A DNA stretch of 64,000 nucleotides from G963556115 sp963678205 (lineage in GTDB: Bacteria > Planctomycetota > SZUA-567). A program made the position numbers and the translations under genes. Of this stretch, positions 16,785-26,399 are shown piece after piece. The notes below the pieces were generated by a model. The model was not told where the DNA came from and made no database searches. It saw only the letters and a program-made list of their open reading frames with translations. Location of the stretch: positions 372,001-436,000 of the forward strand of contig OY782760.1 in NCBI GenBank assembly GCA_963678205.1. The letters are read 5' to 3'. Positions within the stretch are counted from its first letter, which is position 1. Each line of letters begins with the position of its first letter.

Positions 16785-19700
16785 ATGAGTATAGAGAAAA
16801 AAAAGATAAGAGAGCGCCTCCTTGAAAGAGTCGCTTACATTGCTTGTAATTACCCAAAAACAGTTGTATTTATTGCAATCATACTGACAGCATTAGCTTT
16901 TGTCCCAATTTTACGTACTGGATATACATCAGCATTCAATATATCCCGTATGCTTCCTCAAGATATACCCGCATCTAGAGCGTTTACTAGAGCTATTACA
17001 GACTTCGGTACTGCTGACGAAGCATTGATTGTATTCAAACTCAATAAAGATAACCCAAACGCCCTTGAGATAGCAGGAAAACTTGCAGACAAAATCTGCA
17101 AGAGGTTAAAATCCAACCAAGATATTCGCTCAGCGTTTTCACGACTACTAACCAAAGAAGAAAAAAATCAATTACTTTATGTTGAATTACCAAAACATGG
17201 AATGCTGCTTCTACCAAAAAAAGATATCCATGCAATAAAGAAAAAATTGAGCAAAGAAAATATTTTTAAGTCTGTAAATTCTACTGCCCGCAAACTAATG
17301 CAAAGTGATACCTCTGATGAGCTACAAGAGCAGCTACTTATTAACACCCTTGGTCTTGGGTCAATCTTCAAAGATAGCTTTGAAAATATATACGAAACAA
17401 AAGATAAAAAAGAAACGGCTGACACATTAATACAAAAAAAATTCGATAACAAAGAAGGATATATTCTCAGCCCCAATCAAGAGATTCTTCTACTTGTTGT
17501 AGAACCATTGTATGCTGCTCAAAGCATACCTTTTGCCTCTCGCATAATGAGAGAAATAGAAAACACGACGTTTGATATTATGATAGGCACATCAGAATTT
17601 AGGCTTGAAGACAGTGAAAACTGGCAAGATTTTTTCAAATCATTTCTAGCAGCTGCAGAATCAGAAGATCTCCCAGGTTACAAAGCACTATTAAACAATA
17701 TTGCTCCAAGCAGCCAAAACAGTATCAGGCTTCTAGCATCAACAAGTGACCTCCCTGAGCTTGACACTCAACAAAAAATAAACAGCCACATAAAAACTGC
17801 TCTTATTGGATTAAATTCCGCGTTACGCAAAAGAGACACCTATGATGAATGGAATAGCTCAGATAAAACCATTTTTATCAAACAAGCAAATAAAGAAATA
17901 GCAAGACTTCAAGGGCTTAACTATCCACCTAAAGTCACTGAAAGATCAGCAATGCTCTATGCAGGCAGAAAACTTCTTGAAGAAGCCTTTAAAGGCAAAC
18001 TTATACCTTTTAAGTCAAATCAGGGAATACCACTTGCTGCGCTCAAAGCTTTCCATCTTGAGTTTGCAGGAGGATATCAGATCGCTCGAACTTATGGGCA
18101 AAAAATCAATGGCGTTATGATAGGAACATTAATAATAAGTGGAATATGCGTCTTGGCATTCTTTGGTTACTGCTTCAGACGTTACGGGGTTTTGCTATAT
18201 ATTGGCATCCCTCTTATAATGATAATATGCTGGACAGCCGGTATTGGCTGGTTATTGTTTGGTCAGTTAAATATTGTATCCTGCGCATTTGCAGCAGTCC
18301 TTATTGGTCTTGGGATTGATTACGCTGTACATATATACAATCGATATATTGAAGAGAGAGCAAAAGGGGTAGCTCTTGAAGAGTCATTCAAAATTGCTAT
18401 ATGCCATACAGGATGGGGTATTATTGTAGGTATGATTACAACCTGCCTAGCATTCTTCTCGCTTAATGTTACCAGATTTACGCAGCTCTCAGAATTTGGC
18501 GCACTTGGCGGTATTGGCATTTTTCTCTCTGCGCCTACAATGATGCTTGTTATGCCATCACTCATAACAATTCGAAGCCATATCAAAGATACCAGCAATC
18601 GTCTATTTAAGCCTAGTACATTTTTCTTGCCACAAATAGCAAAAATTGTACAAACCCGTCGCAAAGGTGTTTTCGTCCTTACCATCATACTCTGTATCAT
18701 TTCAATTGGGGCAATACTCACCCCTGAGAGCATCAGCTTTAACGCAAGTATGGCTGCACTCAGACCAAAAGATAGAGCATTCGAAATCAACGGGGAAATA
18801 GCAGCTTCATTTGCCAGTAGGAACCCGAATAAATTAACATTTATGGTTCTTGGAGATAATGAAGAAGACGCTCTTGAAAAAATGTCAAGTTTCGAAGATA
18901 AATTTAAAATATTAGAAAAAAAAGGTCTGATCAACGGCTATGAGAGTGTTACCCGCTATCTGCCATCACCATCAACTCAAAGAGAACGATTAAAAGAAAT
19001 TGCAAAAATTGATTTCCCTGCAGCAATCAATAATTTTTCAACAGCTCTACAAAAAGAGGAATTAGATGAAGATTACTTCAGCTTTAATTTTGAATTATTA
19101 AATCAACATTATAAAATGATAAAAGAGAAGCATATTATTCTCCCCGCGGACTTTGCTGGCACAAAAATATCTCGCTTAATCAATACTTATGTTGCAAAAC
19201 GCCAAAATACGTATTATATCTATGACAATGATATGCCTGAAAACTACCCTGTGACACTCGCAAAAGCAGCAACACAATTCGAAGATAATGTTGAACGCTA
19301 TCCTACAGGGACTGTTCTTAATAAGAAAGACGTTGAAAATCTCAACCCTCCTGGACAACACCCTAGTCAGCGTGTTAAGTCAATAACAGTATATGAGGGC
19401 GGATACGCAGTAAAGGCTGCAATATTTCCACTTATTCCTGAAGACACAACTACCGGCGAACCAGTAATAACTTCTGAATGGTTACAGGAAGTTGCTCAAA
19501 TACTTGGACTAGCACCTGAACAATTTGAGGCTAAAGCGAATCTGACAGATTTTCAAGCAACCCTTACTGGAGCCTCAGTAGCGACATCAATCCTTGCAGA
19601 GATTGTTAAAGAAGACTTTCTCGTTATTTCTATATGGATTGTTGCAATATGTTTTGGTGTGGTAAATCTATTCTACCACAAAAATCTACTCAAAGCAGTA

Positions 19701-20282
19701 CTCTGCACTCTTCCATTATTAATTTTGATGATTCTCAGAGGAAATCTGATAATGCAGCATCCTGCTCTAAATAACTACTTCTGGATACCTGCCACAATAC
19801 TATCATTACTCTTCTTCTTTGGAGCTATTCTTCATAAAAATATTTCCCGAACTTTTTACTGCTTCCTTCCAGTCAGTTTAGGGCTGCTATTTCTCTTTGG
19901 AACTATGAGTATTCTAAATATTATTGGTAATATCCTTGGGATAGGACATATTATTGATTTAAACTTTGTCAATGTACTTACCATACCTATAATTATAGGT
20001 GTTGGTGTTGATAACGGTATTCATCTAGTAAACAGATATTTTGAAGACGGCAGAGAGATAAAACCTATGATCGTCGATACCGGTCGAGCACTGGCAATAA
20101 CTGCATTAACCAGCATGGTTGGCTTTGGCAGCTTATACTGGGCTAAATTTCAAGGATTGGATAGTATTGCTCAATTAGGAGTATTATCTGTTATTGCTCT
20201 ATTCACTGTACTATTAAGTAGCGTCCTCTTCTTTCCTTCTATTCTTGCTACACTCAGCCCTAAGAAGAAAACTAAAAGATAA
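16785..20282 (+). CDS. MMPL/RND-family exporter (HpnN-like)
   Basis: A 1165-residue RND-superfamily inner-membrane protein with two repeated halves. Each half has one N-terminal helix (about 20-40 and 620-640), a large periplasmic domain and a block of five helices. Family motifs include GLGIDYAVHIYNRYIEE after helix 4 of the first half and GVGVDNGIHLVNRYFEDGRE in the second, both with the conserved aspartate of proton-coupled MMPL transporters. The architecture fits MMPL proteins such as the hopanoid exporter HpnN or mycobacterial MmpL lipid exporters. Substrates are probably lipids delivered to the outer membrane, possibly via the LolA-like lipoprotein two genes upstream. The substrate cannot be read from sequence; no hopanoid synthesis genes are nearby. 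Confidence 0.85.
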   Translation: MSIEKKKIRERLLERVAYIACNYPKTVVFIAIILTALAFVPILRTGYTSAFNISRMLPQDIPASRAFTRAITDFGTADEALIVFKLNKDNPNALEIAGKLADKICKRLKSNQDIRSAFSRLLTKEEKNQLLYVELPKHGMLLLPKKDIHAIKKKLSKENIFKSVNSTARKLMQSDTSDELQEQLLINTLGLGSIFKDSFENIYETKDKKETADTLIQKKFDNKEGYILSPNQEILLLVVEPLYAAQSIPFASRIMREIENTTFDIMIGTSEFRLEDSENWQDFFKSFLAAAESEDLPGYKALLNNIAPSSQNSIRLLASTSDLPELDTQQKINSHIKTALIGLNSALRKRDTYDEWNSSDKTIFIKQANKEIARLQGLNYPPKVTERSAMLYAGRKLLEEAFKGKLIPFKSNQGIPLAALKAFHLEFAGGYQIARTYGQKINGVMIGTLIISGICVLAFFGYCFRRYGVLLYIGIPLIMIICWTAGIGWLLFGQLNIVSCAFAAVLIGLGIDYAVHIYNRYIEERAKGVALEESFKIAICHTGWGIIVGMITTCLAFFSLNVTRFTQLSEFGALGGIGIFLSAPTMMLVMPSLITIRSHIKDTSNRLFKPSTFFLPQIAKIVQTRRKGVFVLTIILCIISIGAILTPESISFNASMAALRPKDRAFEINGEIAASFASRNPNKLTFMVLGDNEEDALEKMSSFEDKFKILEKKGLINGYESVTRYLPSPSTQRERLKEIAKIDFPAAINNFSTALQKEELDEDYFSFNFELLNQHYKMIKEKHIILPADFAGTKISRLINTYVAKRQNTYYIYDNDMPENYPVTLAKAATQFEDNVERYPTGTVLNKKDVENLNPPGQHPSQRVKSITVYEGGYAVKAAIFPLIPEDTTTGEPVITSEWLQEVAQILGLAPEQFEAKANLTDFQATLTGASVATSILAEIVKEDFLVISIWIVAICFGVVNLFYHKNLLKAVLCTLPLLILMILRGNLIMQHPALNNYFWIPATILSLLFFFGAILHKNISRTFYCFLPVSLGLLFLFGTMSILNIIGNILGIGHIIDLNFVNVLTIPIIIGVGVDNGIHLVNRYFEDGREIKPMIVDTGRALAITALTSMVGFGSLYWAKFQGLDSIAQLGVLSVIALFTVLLSSVLFFPSILATLSPKKKTKR

Positions 20283-20336
20283 TTTGAATTATTATTTAGT
20301 ATAAATTTTAATATTACCAATCTAAGGAGTACACAA

Positions 20337-21131
20337 ATGCTTGAAATAGCAAAGTCAGCCGCACTAGCTGCAGGTGAAATTCAGATGAATAATTATGGTA
20401 AAAAACTGAATGTTGACGAAAAACTTAAAAATGATATAAAACTTGAAGTAGATAAACTCTCTGAAAAAGCTATTGTTGATATTATTCTCTCCACTTATCC
20501 TAATCACTCTATACTTGCTGAAGAAGGCGGTATAACAGATAATGGAAGCGAGTATACTTGGATAATTGACCCACTTGACGGTACGGTAAACTATTTTTAC
20601 GGCATACCATACTTCTGCACAAGCATTGCCTGTATTAAAATTAATAAAAACAGGACTAAACCAGCTAAATGCTTTGCAGACCTTGGTGAACCCGTATGTG
20701 CTGCAATTTATGCTGGATCAACAAGAGAATTGATATATGCTGAAGCAGGCAAAGGTGCATATCTCAATGATAAACAGATATTTGCGTCAAAAGAGAGCAA
20801 ACTTAAAGAAAGTTTTCTTACTACAGGATTTGGCCATACAAAAGAAAGCTACAAAAATATGTTTAAAAACAGCATGACTCTTGGTGAACAAGTCCGTAAA
20901 ATACGTTGTATGGGAGCTGCTGCATATGATATTGCAAATGTTGCATGTGGAAGATTCACCTGTTTTTTTGAAAATGCAATCCACTCATGGGATATCGCAG
21001 CGGGAGCAATAATAGCTCAAGAAGCTGGTGCTGCGGTTGACGCAATAGAGCTAGAAGACGGCAGATGGGATGTAATAATATCATCACCAAATATCATTGA
21101 TGATGTGAAAAAAATTATTCACAATATATAA
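20337..21131 (+). CDS. Inositol monophosphatase family protein
   Basis: A 264-residue metal-dependent sugar phosphatase. Metal and substrate motifs are SILAEEGG, WIIDPLDGTVNYFYGIP and the C-terminal WDIAAGAIIAQEAGA. The general fold covers inositol-1-phosphatase, CysQ and bacterial fructose-1,6-bisphosphatase-type (SuhB-like) enzymes, and I cannot choose between them. The middle insertion around KINKNRTKPAKCFADLG is slightly longer than usual. It has an AAGGAG site and precedes nadK by 43 bases. IMPase-family proteins also include NADP phosphatases, so an NAD(P) balance role next to NAD kinase is a possibility only. Confidence 0.85.
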   Translation: MLEIAKSAALAAGEIQMNNYGKKLNVDEKLKNDIKLEVDKLSEKAIVDIILSTYPNHSILAEEGGITDNGSEYTWIIDPLDGTVNYFYGIPYFCTSIACIKINKNRTKPAKCFADLGEPVCAAIYAGSTRELIYAEAGKGAYLNDKQIFASKESKLKESFLTTGFGHTKESYKNMFKNSMTLGEQVRKIRCMGAAAYDIANVACGRFTCFFENAIHSWDIAAGAIIAQEAGAAVDAIELEDGRWDVIISSPNIIDDVKKIIHNI

Positions 21132-21174
21132 CATATCATTAGTTATAAAAAGCCTTCGTTTTAAGGAGTCCAGA

Positions 21175-21981
21175 ATGCAAAAAGTCCTACTAATAACCAA
21201 CCCTGATAAAGATGGCTCATGTAAGCTAGCAAATCAAGCCACTAAATTTCTAGAGGGTAAGTGTGAAATATCTGGTAAAATTTCATCTTTTGACGAAGAT
21301 TTGAGTAAATTTAATGCTGACTTTGCAATTATTTTTGGTGGAGATGGCACAGTATTAAACGCCATACGTAGGTTTGGTACTGATCAAATCCCATTAATAA
21401 CAGTCAATCTGGGTAGACTCGGGTTTCTTGCTGAAGTTAACCCCGAAGATCTTGAGATAATGCTTGAAAAATATTTAAGCGAACAAATTACCATTTCCGA
21501 AAGGATGCGTCTAGAAATTACTGTTATCAGAAACAATACTACTATATTCCACCAACTTGCCCTCAATGAAATATCTTTTTTTTCTGCAGAATGCGGAAGA
21601 ATCTGTACACTCAATATTACAGTAGACAACCTCCATTTGACCTCTATATCGGGTGATGGACTAGTTGTTTCAACAGCAACAGGCTCAACTGCTTATGCTT
21701 TATCAGCAGGAGGTCCTATATTAAACCCTACACTAAAAAGCATGTTGCTTGTACCTGTGTGCGCACATAGACTCACTAATCGCCCATTAGTCCTCAGCCG
21801 ACATGAAATACTATCTGTAACCGGGCCTTCAACCATAAGTTGCGATGGAATAAATTCCTTAAAACTTACCAACTCGGACATAGTTAAGATCAAATGCTCT
21901 AATTCACCTGCAATGATTGTAACATGTAGCAAGGAAGGACGCTATGATACTTTAAGACAAAAATTCAATTGGGGAGAATGA
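21175..21981 (+). CDS. nadK: NAD kinase
   Basis: A 268-residue enzyme that phosphorylates NAD to NADP. The diagnostic motif FGGDGTVLNAIRRF is near residue 52, VNLGRLGFLAEV follows, and the second conserved region is ISGDGLVVSTATGSTAYALSAGGPI. The C-terminal part has RPLVLSRHE and the strand ending SCDG. Length and order are typical. It is the last gene of the cluster opened by the LolA-like lipoprotein; the next gene starts 117 bases on, after an AT-rich interval. Confidence 0.96.
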   Translation: MQKVLLITNPDKDGSCKLANQATKFLEGKCEISGKISSFDEDLSKFNADFAIIFGGDGTVLNAIRRFGTDQIPLITVNLGRLGFLAEVNPEDLEIMLEKYLSEQITISERMRLEITVIRNNTTIFHQLALNEISFFSAECGRICTLNITVDNLHLTSISGDGLVVSTATGSTAYALSAGGPILNPTLKSMLLVPVCAHRLTNRPLVLSRHEILSVTGPSTISCDGINSLKLTNSDIVKIKCSNSPAMIVTCSKEGRYDTLRQKFNWGE

Positions 21982-22098
21982 TAAGTTTTTTTTGCACAAT
22001 TTTGTTATTACTGGAGGCATTATTCTTGACTAAAATTGCATTATCTATTACCATTTTATTAAGAATAGTTACTTTTTTTGTTACAAGGAGCAGAATAT

Positions 22099-22494
22099 AT
22101 GCCGTCAAAAGAAATTCCTGTTAGTGATGCACAAGCTGGGATGACAACTACGCGCGATATTCTTGATGGAGAAGGAAGAATTCTGATTTACTCAGGCTCT
22201 AGACTTAGTCCTGTAGCAATACGTCGTCTCCCACTATGGAATGTCAAAACAATATTTATTGAGATTTCTGGATCTTCAAATGACAATTCAGAACTAAAGT
22301 TCGACAGATCTTCAGCTAATCCGAATAACCCTAATATTGATACCGCTTTAATTTCCAAACTTACATTAACAGTACAAAATCGTTTTCAGGATGTTGAGCA
22401 AGATGAATTTTATAAAACATATAAGACTATTCTATTAAAATATCTCGTAAATAACAATACTAATGGCAATAGCATTCTTCCAGGATTTTACTAA
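22099..22494 (+). CDS. HD-GYP N-terminal-like domain protein
   Basis: A 131-residue protein. Residues 5-60 (VSDAQAGMTTTRDILDGEG, then ILIYSGSRLSPVAIRRLPLWNV) match the short beta-rich module that precedes the catalytic domain in many HD-GYP phosphodiesterases (pattern AGM, then G.L, then G..L, then L...gV). No HD-GYP domain follows. The rest is a polar linker and a short helical C-terminus. The start at 22099 is chosen for its AAGGAG site 8 bases upstream; a further in-frame ATG at 22078 lacks one. It ends 2 bases before the HDOD gene, so the two are translationally linked and may function as one signalling unit. Confidence 0.65.
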   Translation: MPSKEIPVSDAQAGMTTTRDILDGEGRILIYSGSRLSPVAIRRLPLWNVKTIFIEISGSSNDNSELKFDRSSANPNNPNIDTALISKLTLTVQNRFQDVEQDEFYKTYKTILLKYLVNNNTNGNSILPGFY

Positions 22495-22496
22495 TT

Positions 22497-23366
22497 ATGG
22501 TAATGAACTCAATCGTAGCACGTGAGCGTATAGAAAGCACACCTGATATTCCTACACTACCTAGTGTAGCGTCAGAAATACTTATGGTTGCAAATAACCC
22601 TATGACCAGCGCTAACGATGTCAGTGATATCATTCATAAAGATCAAGCACTTACCAGTAAAGTACTAAAGCTCGTTAACTCTGCATTTTACGGGTTTCCT
22701 GGTAAAATTAAGACCATTCAACATTCAGTAGTTATTATCGGATTCAATAAAGTAAAAAACATAGTAATGGCAGCATCATTATTCGACATGACCAAAGGAA
22801 AAGAAAAGAAGTTACTCAATATACCAAATTTCTGGATATATTCATTGACCACTGCAATCGCAGCACAAGAAACTATTAAATTTATAGACCCTAAGATTTC
22901 ACCTGATGACCTATTTGTTGCTGGTTTAATTCATTCAATTGGGACATTAATACTAGACCAGGTTTTTCCAAAAGAATACACAATGGTTTTAGAAAAAAGA
23001 AACTCAACCAACTCCGATATTTCTATCATAGAAAAAGAAGAACTAGGTTTTACTCATATGCAGGCAGGGGAATGGGCAACAGAGAAGTGGCAACTCCCAT
23101 TAATGCTTCGTTCATGTATTAGATATTATCGTACACCCACACGTACAAAATATGATCACGAAGCAGTTGCGGCTGTACATGTTGGTAGCGTAATTTCAAG
23201 ATCACTCGGTATCAATTTTGAATCATTCGACCTTGCAATTCCTTTCGACAAAAAGATAATAAGTAAATATCATCTCAGTGTTGACAAGCTGGATGAGATC
23301 ATAGGAAAAGTTATAGAAGAGCTCAAACTAGCTCAAGACTTCATAGATCTCATTCACAGCAAATAA
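22497..23366 (+). CDS. HDOD domain protein
   Basis: A 289-residue cytoplasmic protein consisting of an HDOD domain (residues 15-210: TPDIPTLPSVASEILMVAN, DQALTSKVLKLVNSAFYGFPG, IQHSVVIIGFNKVKNIVMA), then a helical segment. HDOD proteins are catalytically inactive HD-fold modules used as scaffolds in signalling, often linked to motility, development or stress. It lies between the HD-GYP-like small protein and a PAS histidine kinase, 24 bases from the latter. The set suggests a kinase with two accessory regulators. It is a separate protein from the EAL-HDOD gene at 7556. Confidence 0.85.
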   Translation: MVMNSIVARERIESTPDIPTLPSVASEILMVANNPMTSANDVSDIIHKDQALTSKVLKLVNSAFYGFPGKIKTIQHSVVIIGFNKVKNIVMAASLFDMTKGKEKKLLNIPNFWIYSLTTAIAAQETIKFIDPKISPDDLFVAGLIHSIGTLILDQVFPKEYTMVLEKRNSTNSDISIIEKEELGFTHMQAGEWATEKWQLPLMLRSCIRYYRTPTRTKYDHEAVAAVHVGSVISRSLGINFESFDLAIPFDKKIISKYHLSVDKLDEIIGKVIEELKLAQDFIDLIHSK

Positions 23367-23390
23367 TATTTATAAAGAAATGAAGTTATT

Positions 23391-24950
23391 ATGAATCCTA
23401 TCTTTAACAAAGACTGCGAAAACTTTCTAAAATTATTTGTAAACTTTGAGAAAAGCTTACAAGATACAACACATACACTAAGCCTAGATGAAATTCTTGA
23501 TGAATTCGAAATTAATTTAGATAATATCCTTCCATTCATGTTCTTTCAAGCATATTTATTTGAAGGAATAAAACTTAAGTTGCAAAGTAATTTTTCTCCA
23601 GAAGGAATTTCTGCAGACGAATCTATGATCAAATGGGTTCTTGAGAATAAAGAAATTACACTAATTGACAAATTTGAGGGCAACACTCCACATGACATAC
23701 TATATCTCCCGTTAATTGGAAATGCTGGAGCTGTAGGTGTTATTGTTTTATGGGTTGATTTTGATGTTAATAACTTCACACAAGGCTTATCAACTCTGTT
23801 AATGCTTCTTGCTCAGATTGTTTCCACCCGTATTGAATCATATTATTTACGCAATAAACTTATTAATAGCAGATCACAGCTAACTGATATTGTTGAAAGT
23901 GTTGGACACGGGATACTTGCAATAGATGATAAAGAAAATATTATTCTGGTTAATGGCACACTTGAAATGATATTTAAGTTAGATAAATCTAAAATAATAG
24001 GGAAAAAATATTCTGAAGTATTGAGTAAAGATTTTTCAAATGTTATTGATTCTGCAATACAAGCAAGAAATACTGATGAACCGGAGCTCTCTATGATGTT
24101 ACTGGATAATACAGTAACAATTGGTGTCACCGCAAGCGAAATGAGAATCAGCAGCACTGTTGCATCTAATGGTTATGTAATACTATGTAGAGATCTAAGC
24201 GTCACTCTGGAACTTTCAAAGATGCGTGAGGTGGATATGATGAAGAATGATTTCCTCTCTCTTATAAGTCATGAACTTCGCACACCCTTAACATCTATAC
24301 TAGCCTATACTGAAGCGCTCACGATCGACGGTATGATTACTGAAGAATATGAACGCAAAGAATATCTTGAAGTTATATACAGTGAAGGCGAGCGACTTAC
24401 AAGACTTATCAATGATGTACTCGATCTCACAAAAATGGAATCAGGAAAAATGGATTACCATTATATTACTTGCAATTTAGAAGATATCATTGAGTCATCT
24501 ATTACTTATAATAAAATTCCAGCACAAATGGCGGAAATAAGCATTATTTTCAAAAATAACAAACCTCCTTTACCAGTATATTGCGATGTAGATAGAATTA
24601 CCCAAGTTCTTCTCAATATACTTTCAAATGCTATCAAATTCACTCCAAAAGGTGGCAAGATCACCATTGACCTAGAAACTAAAATAGCAAATGAAGAAGA
24701 ATATGCACAAGTTAATATTACAGATACTGGTATAGGTATTGCCCCCGAAGATCTTAATAAAGTATTTGCCCGTTTTGAGCAGATTGAATCTCTGGCTCAT
24801 CATTCACGTGGCACTGGACTTGGCATGCCAATTTGTAAAATGATAATTGAACAAGGACACAGAGGTAACATTGGTCTAAACAGTAAATTAGGGGTTGGTA
24901 CAAAGTTTTTCTTTACGCTACCTCTGGATAAAGAAGAAGAGGTCAAATAA
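23391..24950 (+). CDS. Soluble PAS sensor histidine kinase
   Basis: A 519-residue histidine kinase without obvious membrane segments. Residues about 20-150 look like a GAF-type sensor. A PAS domain follows (about 160-270: VESVGHGILAIDDKENIILVNG). The HisKA domain has phospho-accepting His 294 in LISHELRTPL. The ATPase (about 395-515) shows N-box ILSNAIKFTPKG, G1 DTGIGIAPEDL, F-box and GTGLGMPICK. No receiver domain is attached and no response regulator is adjacent, so the partner is elsewhere. The next gene, an M48 membrane protease, begins immediately after the stop codon, so signalling and protease are made together. Confidence 0.92.
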   Translation: MNPIFNKDCENFLKLFVNFEKSLQDTTHTLSLDEILDEFEINLDNILPFMFFQAYLFEGIKLKLQSNFSPEGISADESMIKWVLENKEITLIDKFEGNTPHDILYLPLIGNAGAVGVIVLWVDFDVNNFTQGLSTLLMLLAQIVSTRIESYYLRNKLINSRSQLTDIVESVGHGILAIDDKENIILVNGTLEMIFKLDKSKIIGKKYSEVLSKDFSNVIDSAIQARNTDEPELSMMLLDNTVTIGVTASEMRISSTVASNGYVILCRDLSVTLELSKMREVDMMKNDFLSLISHELRTPLTSILAYTEALTIDGMITEEYERKEYLEVIYSEGERLTRLINDVLDLTKMESGKMDYHYITCNLEDIIESSITYNKIPAQMAEISIIFKNNKPPLPVYCDVDRITQVLLNILSNAIKFTPKGGKITIDLETKIANEEEYAQVNITDTGIGIAPEDLNKVFARFEQIESLAHHSRGTGLGMPICKMIIEQGHRGNIGLNSKLGVGTKFFFTLPLDKEEEVK

Positions 24951-26393
24951 TTGCTAATACCATTTGAAACAATTGCGATTATTCTTTATCTTGCAAGTAT
25001 TACTGATGACCCAAGCAGCATTAATTTTCCAAACTCATTATTAGTAATCAGCGCAGCAGCTATTTCCTGCTTTGTCATTGTAATGCTTGAAGTTATAATC
25101 TTACTAAAACGTAACCATCTTTATACTAAGCAAAACCGTCTAATTATAAAATTATGCAATTCTTTTAATAAAATTTTAAGCTGCGGCATTACTTTATTCT
25201 TACTTGATAAATATCATATATACAATTTATATGAGGATATTTCCCCGTCATTAATTGGAAATTACTCTCTGCAAAATGCCACGGGTATGGCTATATATAT
25301 TGTGATAACTCTTTTTACCTGGCTACCTTGGTATTACATACACAAGCGAACAAATTCAGGATTATGGACATACCCCTCATACCTTATTTTCAAATTTAGA
25401 TATACTTTTTTTATACTTGGGATATGGCTCCCCGGCATACTGATTACCAGCTACATCAATAGTGAAAACAGCATCATTTCTGAAAATGATGTTGAGCTCT
25501 ATACAAGTATACTATTCATTGTAGTCGCTTGGATATTTCCTGTTTTCCTACGAAAATTCTGGGGATGTACAAAGCTGGAAGATAAAGAGTTAATTGAAAA
25601 AATACAAGCCTTAGCCAACAATGCTGGAGTAAAAATCAGAGGCATATATCTCTGGAGTTTAGGTGGCAAGTCAATCCCCAATGCAGCAATGGTAGGGTTC
25701 CTCCCGCCTTTTCAATACCTCTTTATTAGCCACGGTCTAATCAACAAACTTAACGAAGATGAGGTACTAGGAGTAGTGGGACATGAACTAGGCCATCTGA
25801 AAAAAAGACACATCCTTTTTTATCTTCTTATGAGTATTACCTTACTTGGAACATTAGAACCCGTCATCTTTGCAGTCCTTAACAATCGAATATATACTAT
25901 AGTCTGCCTTGTTGGTGTATTTTTTCTATATATAAGATTTATATTTGGGTGGTTTAGCCGACGTTTTGAAAGAGAAGCAGATCTCTATTCTGCTGAATTG
26001 CTGAAAGACTTCAGACCATTAAGTCGAGGGCTTGAAAGAATAGGCCTTGCATGCGGTAACATTAGAAATGAAGCAAGCTGGCACCATTATGGAATTGCTG
26101 AACGTGTATGGTTTTTAGAAGAAACATACTATAATATAAAAACAAAGAAGAGATTTAAAAAGAATTTAATAGCATTACGCATGATATCTATTATGATCTT
26201 TGTATTTCTGCTATGCACAACTATTTATGTTAAAACGTCAGCAAAAGACAGTAGTATATTATCAAATAGTAAAACAAATATTAATTACATAAATACCAAA
26301 GAAACAAAAAATAACTGGCTTGAAATTAATGCCATACTAGGTAAAGACAACGTAATTAATCTAAAAAATATACAGAAAAATACTAATAAATAA
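24951..26393 (+). CDS. Membrane-embedded M48-family zinc metalloprotease
   Basis: A 480-residue protein starting with TTG immediately after the kinase stop codon, with an AAGAGG site upstream. Several hydrophobic segments (about 5-20, 30-52, 112-132, 150-168, 183-202 and further near 290-325) surround the metalloprotease core. The zinc motif is HELGH at 278-282 (His 278, Glu 279, His 282) in GVVGHELGHLKKRH, and the distal ligand Glu is in FEREADLYSAE. The core resembles HtpX/Ste24-type peptidases that cleave membrane or lipidated proteins. The region before it (GGKSIPNAAMVGFLPP) fits the M48 substrate-binding strand. The last 70 residues are a polar tail after a final hydrophobic helix. It ends only 6 bases from the convergent kinase gene. 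Confidence 0.85.
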   Translation: MLIPFETIAIILYLASITDDPSSINFPNSLLVISAAAISCFVIVMLEVIILLKRNHLYTKQNRLIIKLCNSFNKILSCGITLFLLDKYHIYNLYEDISPSLIGNYSLQNATGMAIYIVITLFTWLPWYYIHKRTNSGLWTYPSYLIFKFRYTFFILGIWLPGILITSYINSENSIISENDVELYTSILFIVVAWIFPVFLRKFWGCTKLEDKELIEKIQALANNAGVKIRGIYLWSLGGKSIPNAAMVGFLPPFQYLFISHGLINKLNEDEVLGVVGHELGHLKKRHILFYLLMSITLLGTLEPVIFAVLNNRIYTIVCLVGVFFLYIRFIFGWFSRRFEREADLYSAELLKDFRPLSRGLERIGLACGNIRNEASWHHYGIAERVWFLEETYYNIKTKKRFKKNLIALRMISIMIFVFLLCTTIYVKTSAKDSSILSNSKTNINYINTKETKNNWLEINAILGKDNVINLKNIQKNTNK

Positions 26394-26399
26394 TAAATT

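Noticed and set aside
18320..18934. 204-codon minus-strand open frame inside the MMPL gene
   Set aside because: Serine/isoleucine-rich mirror of transmembrane codons; the plus-strand protein has clear MMPL motifs.
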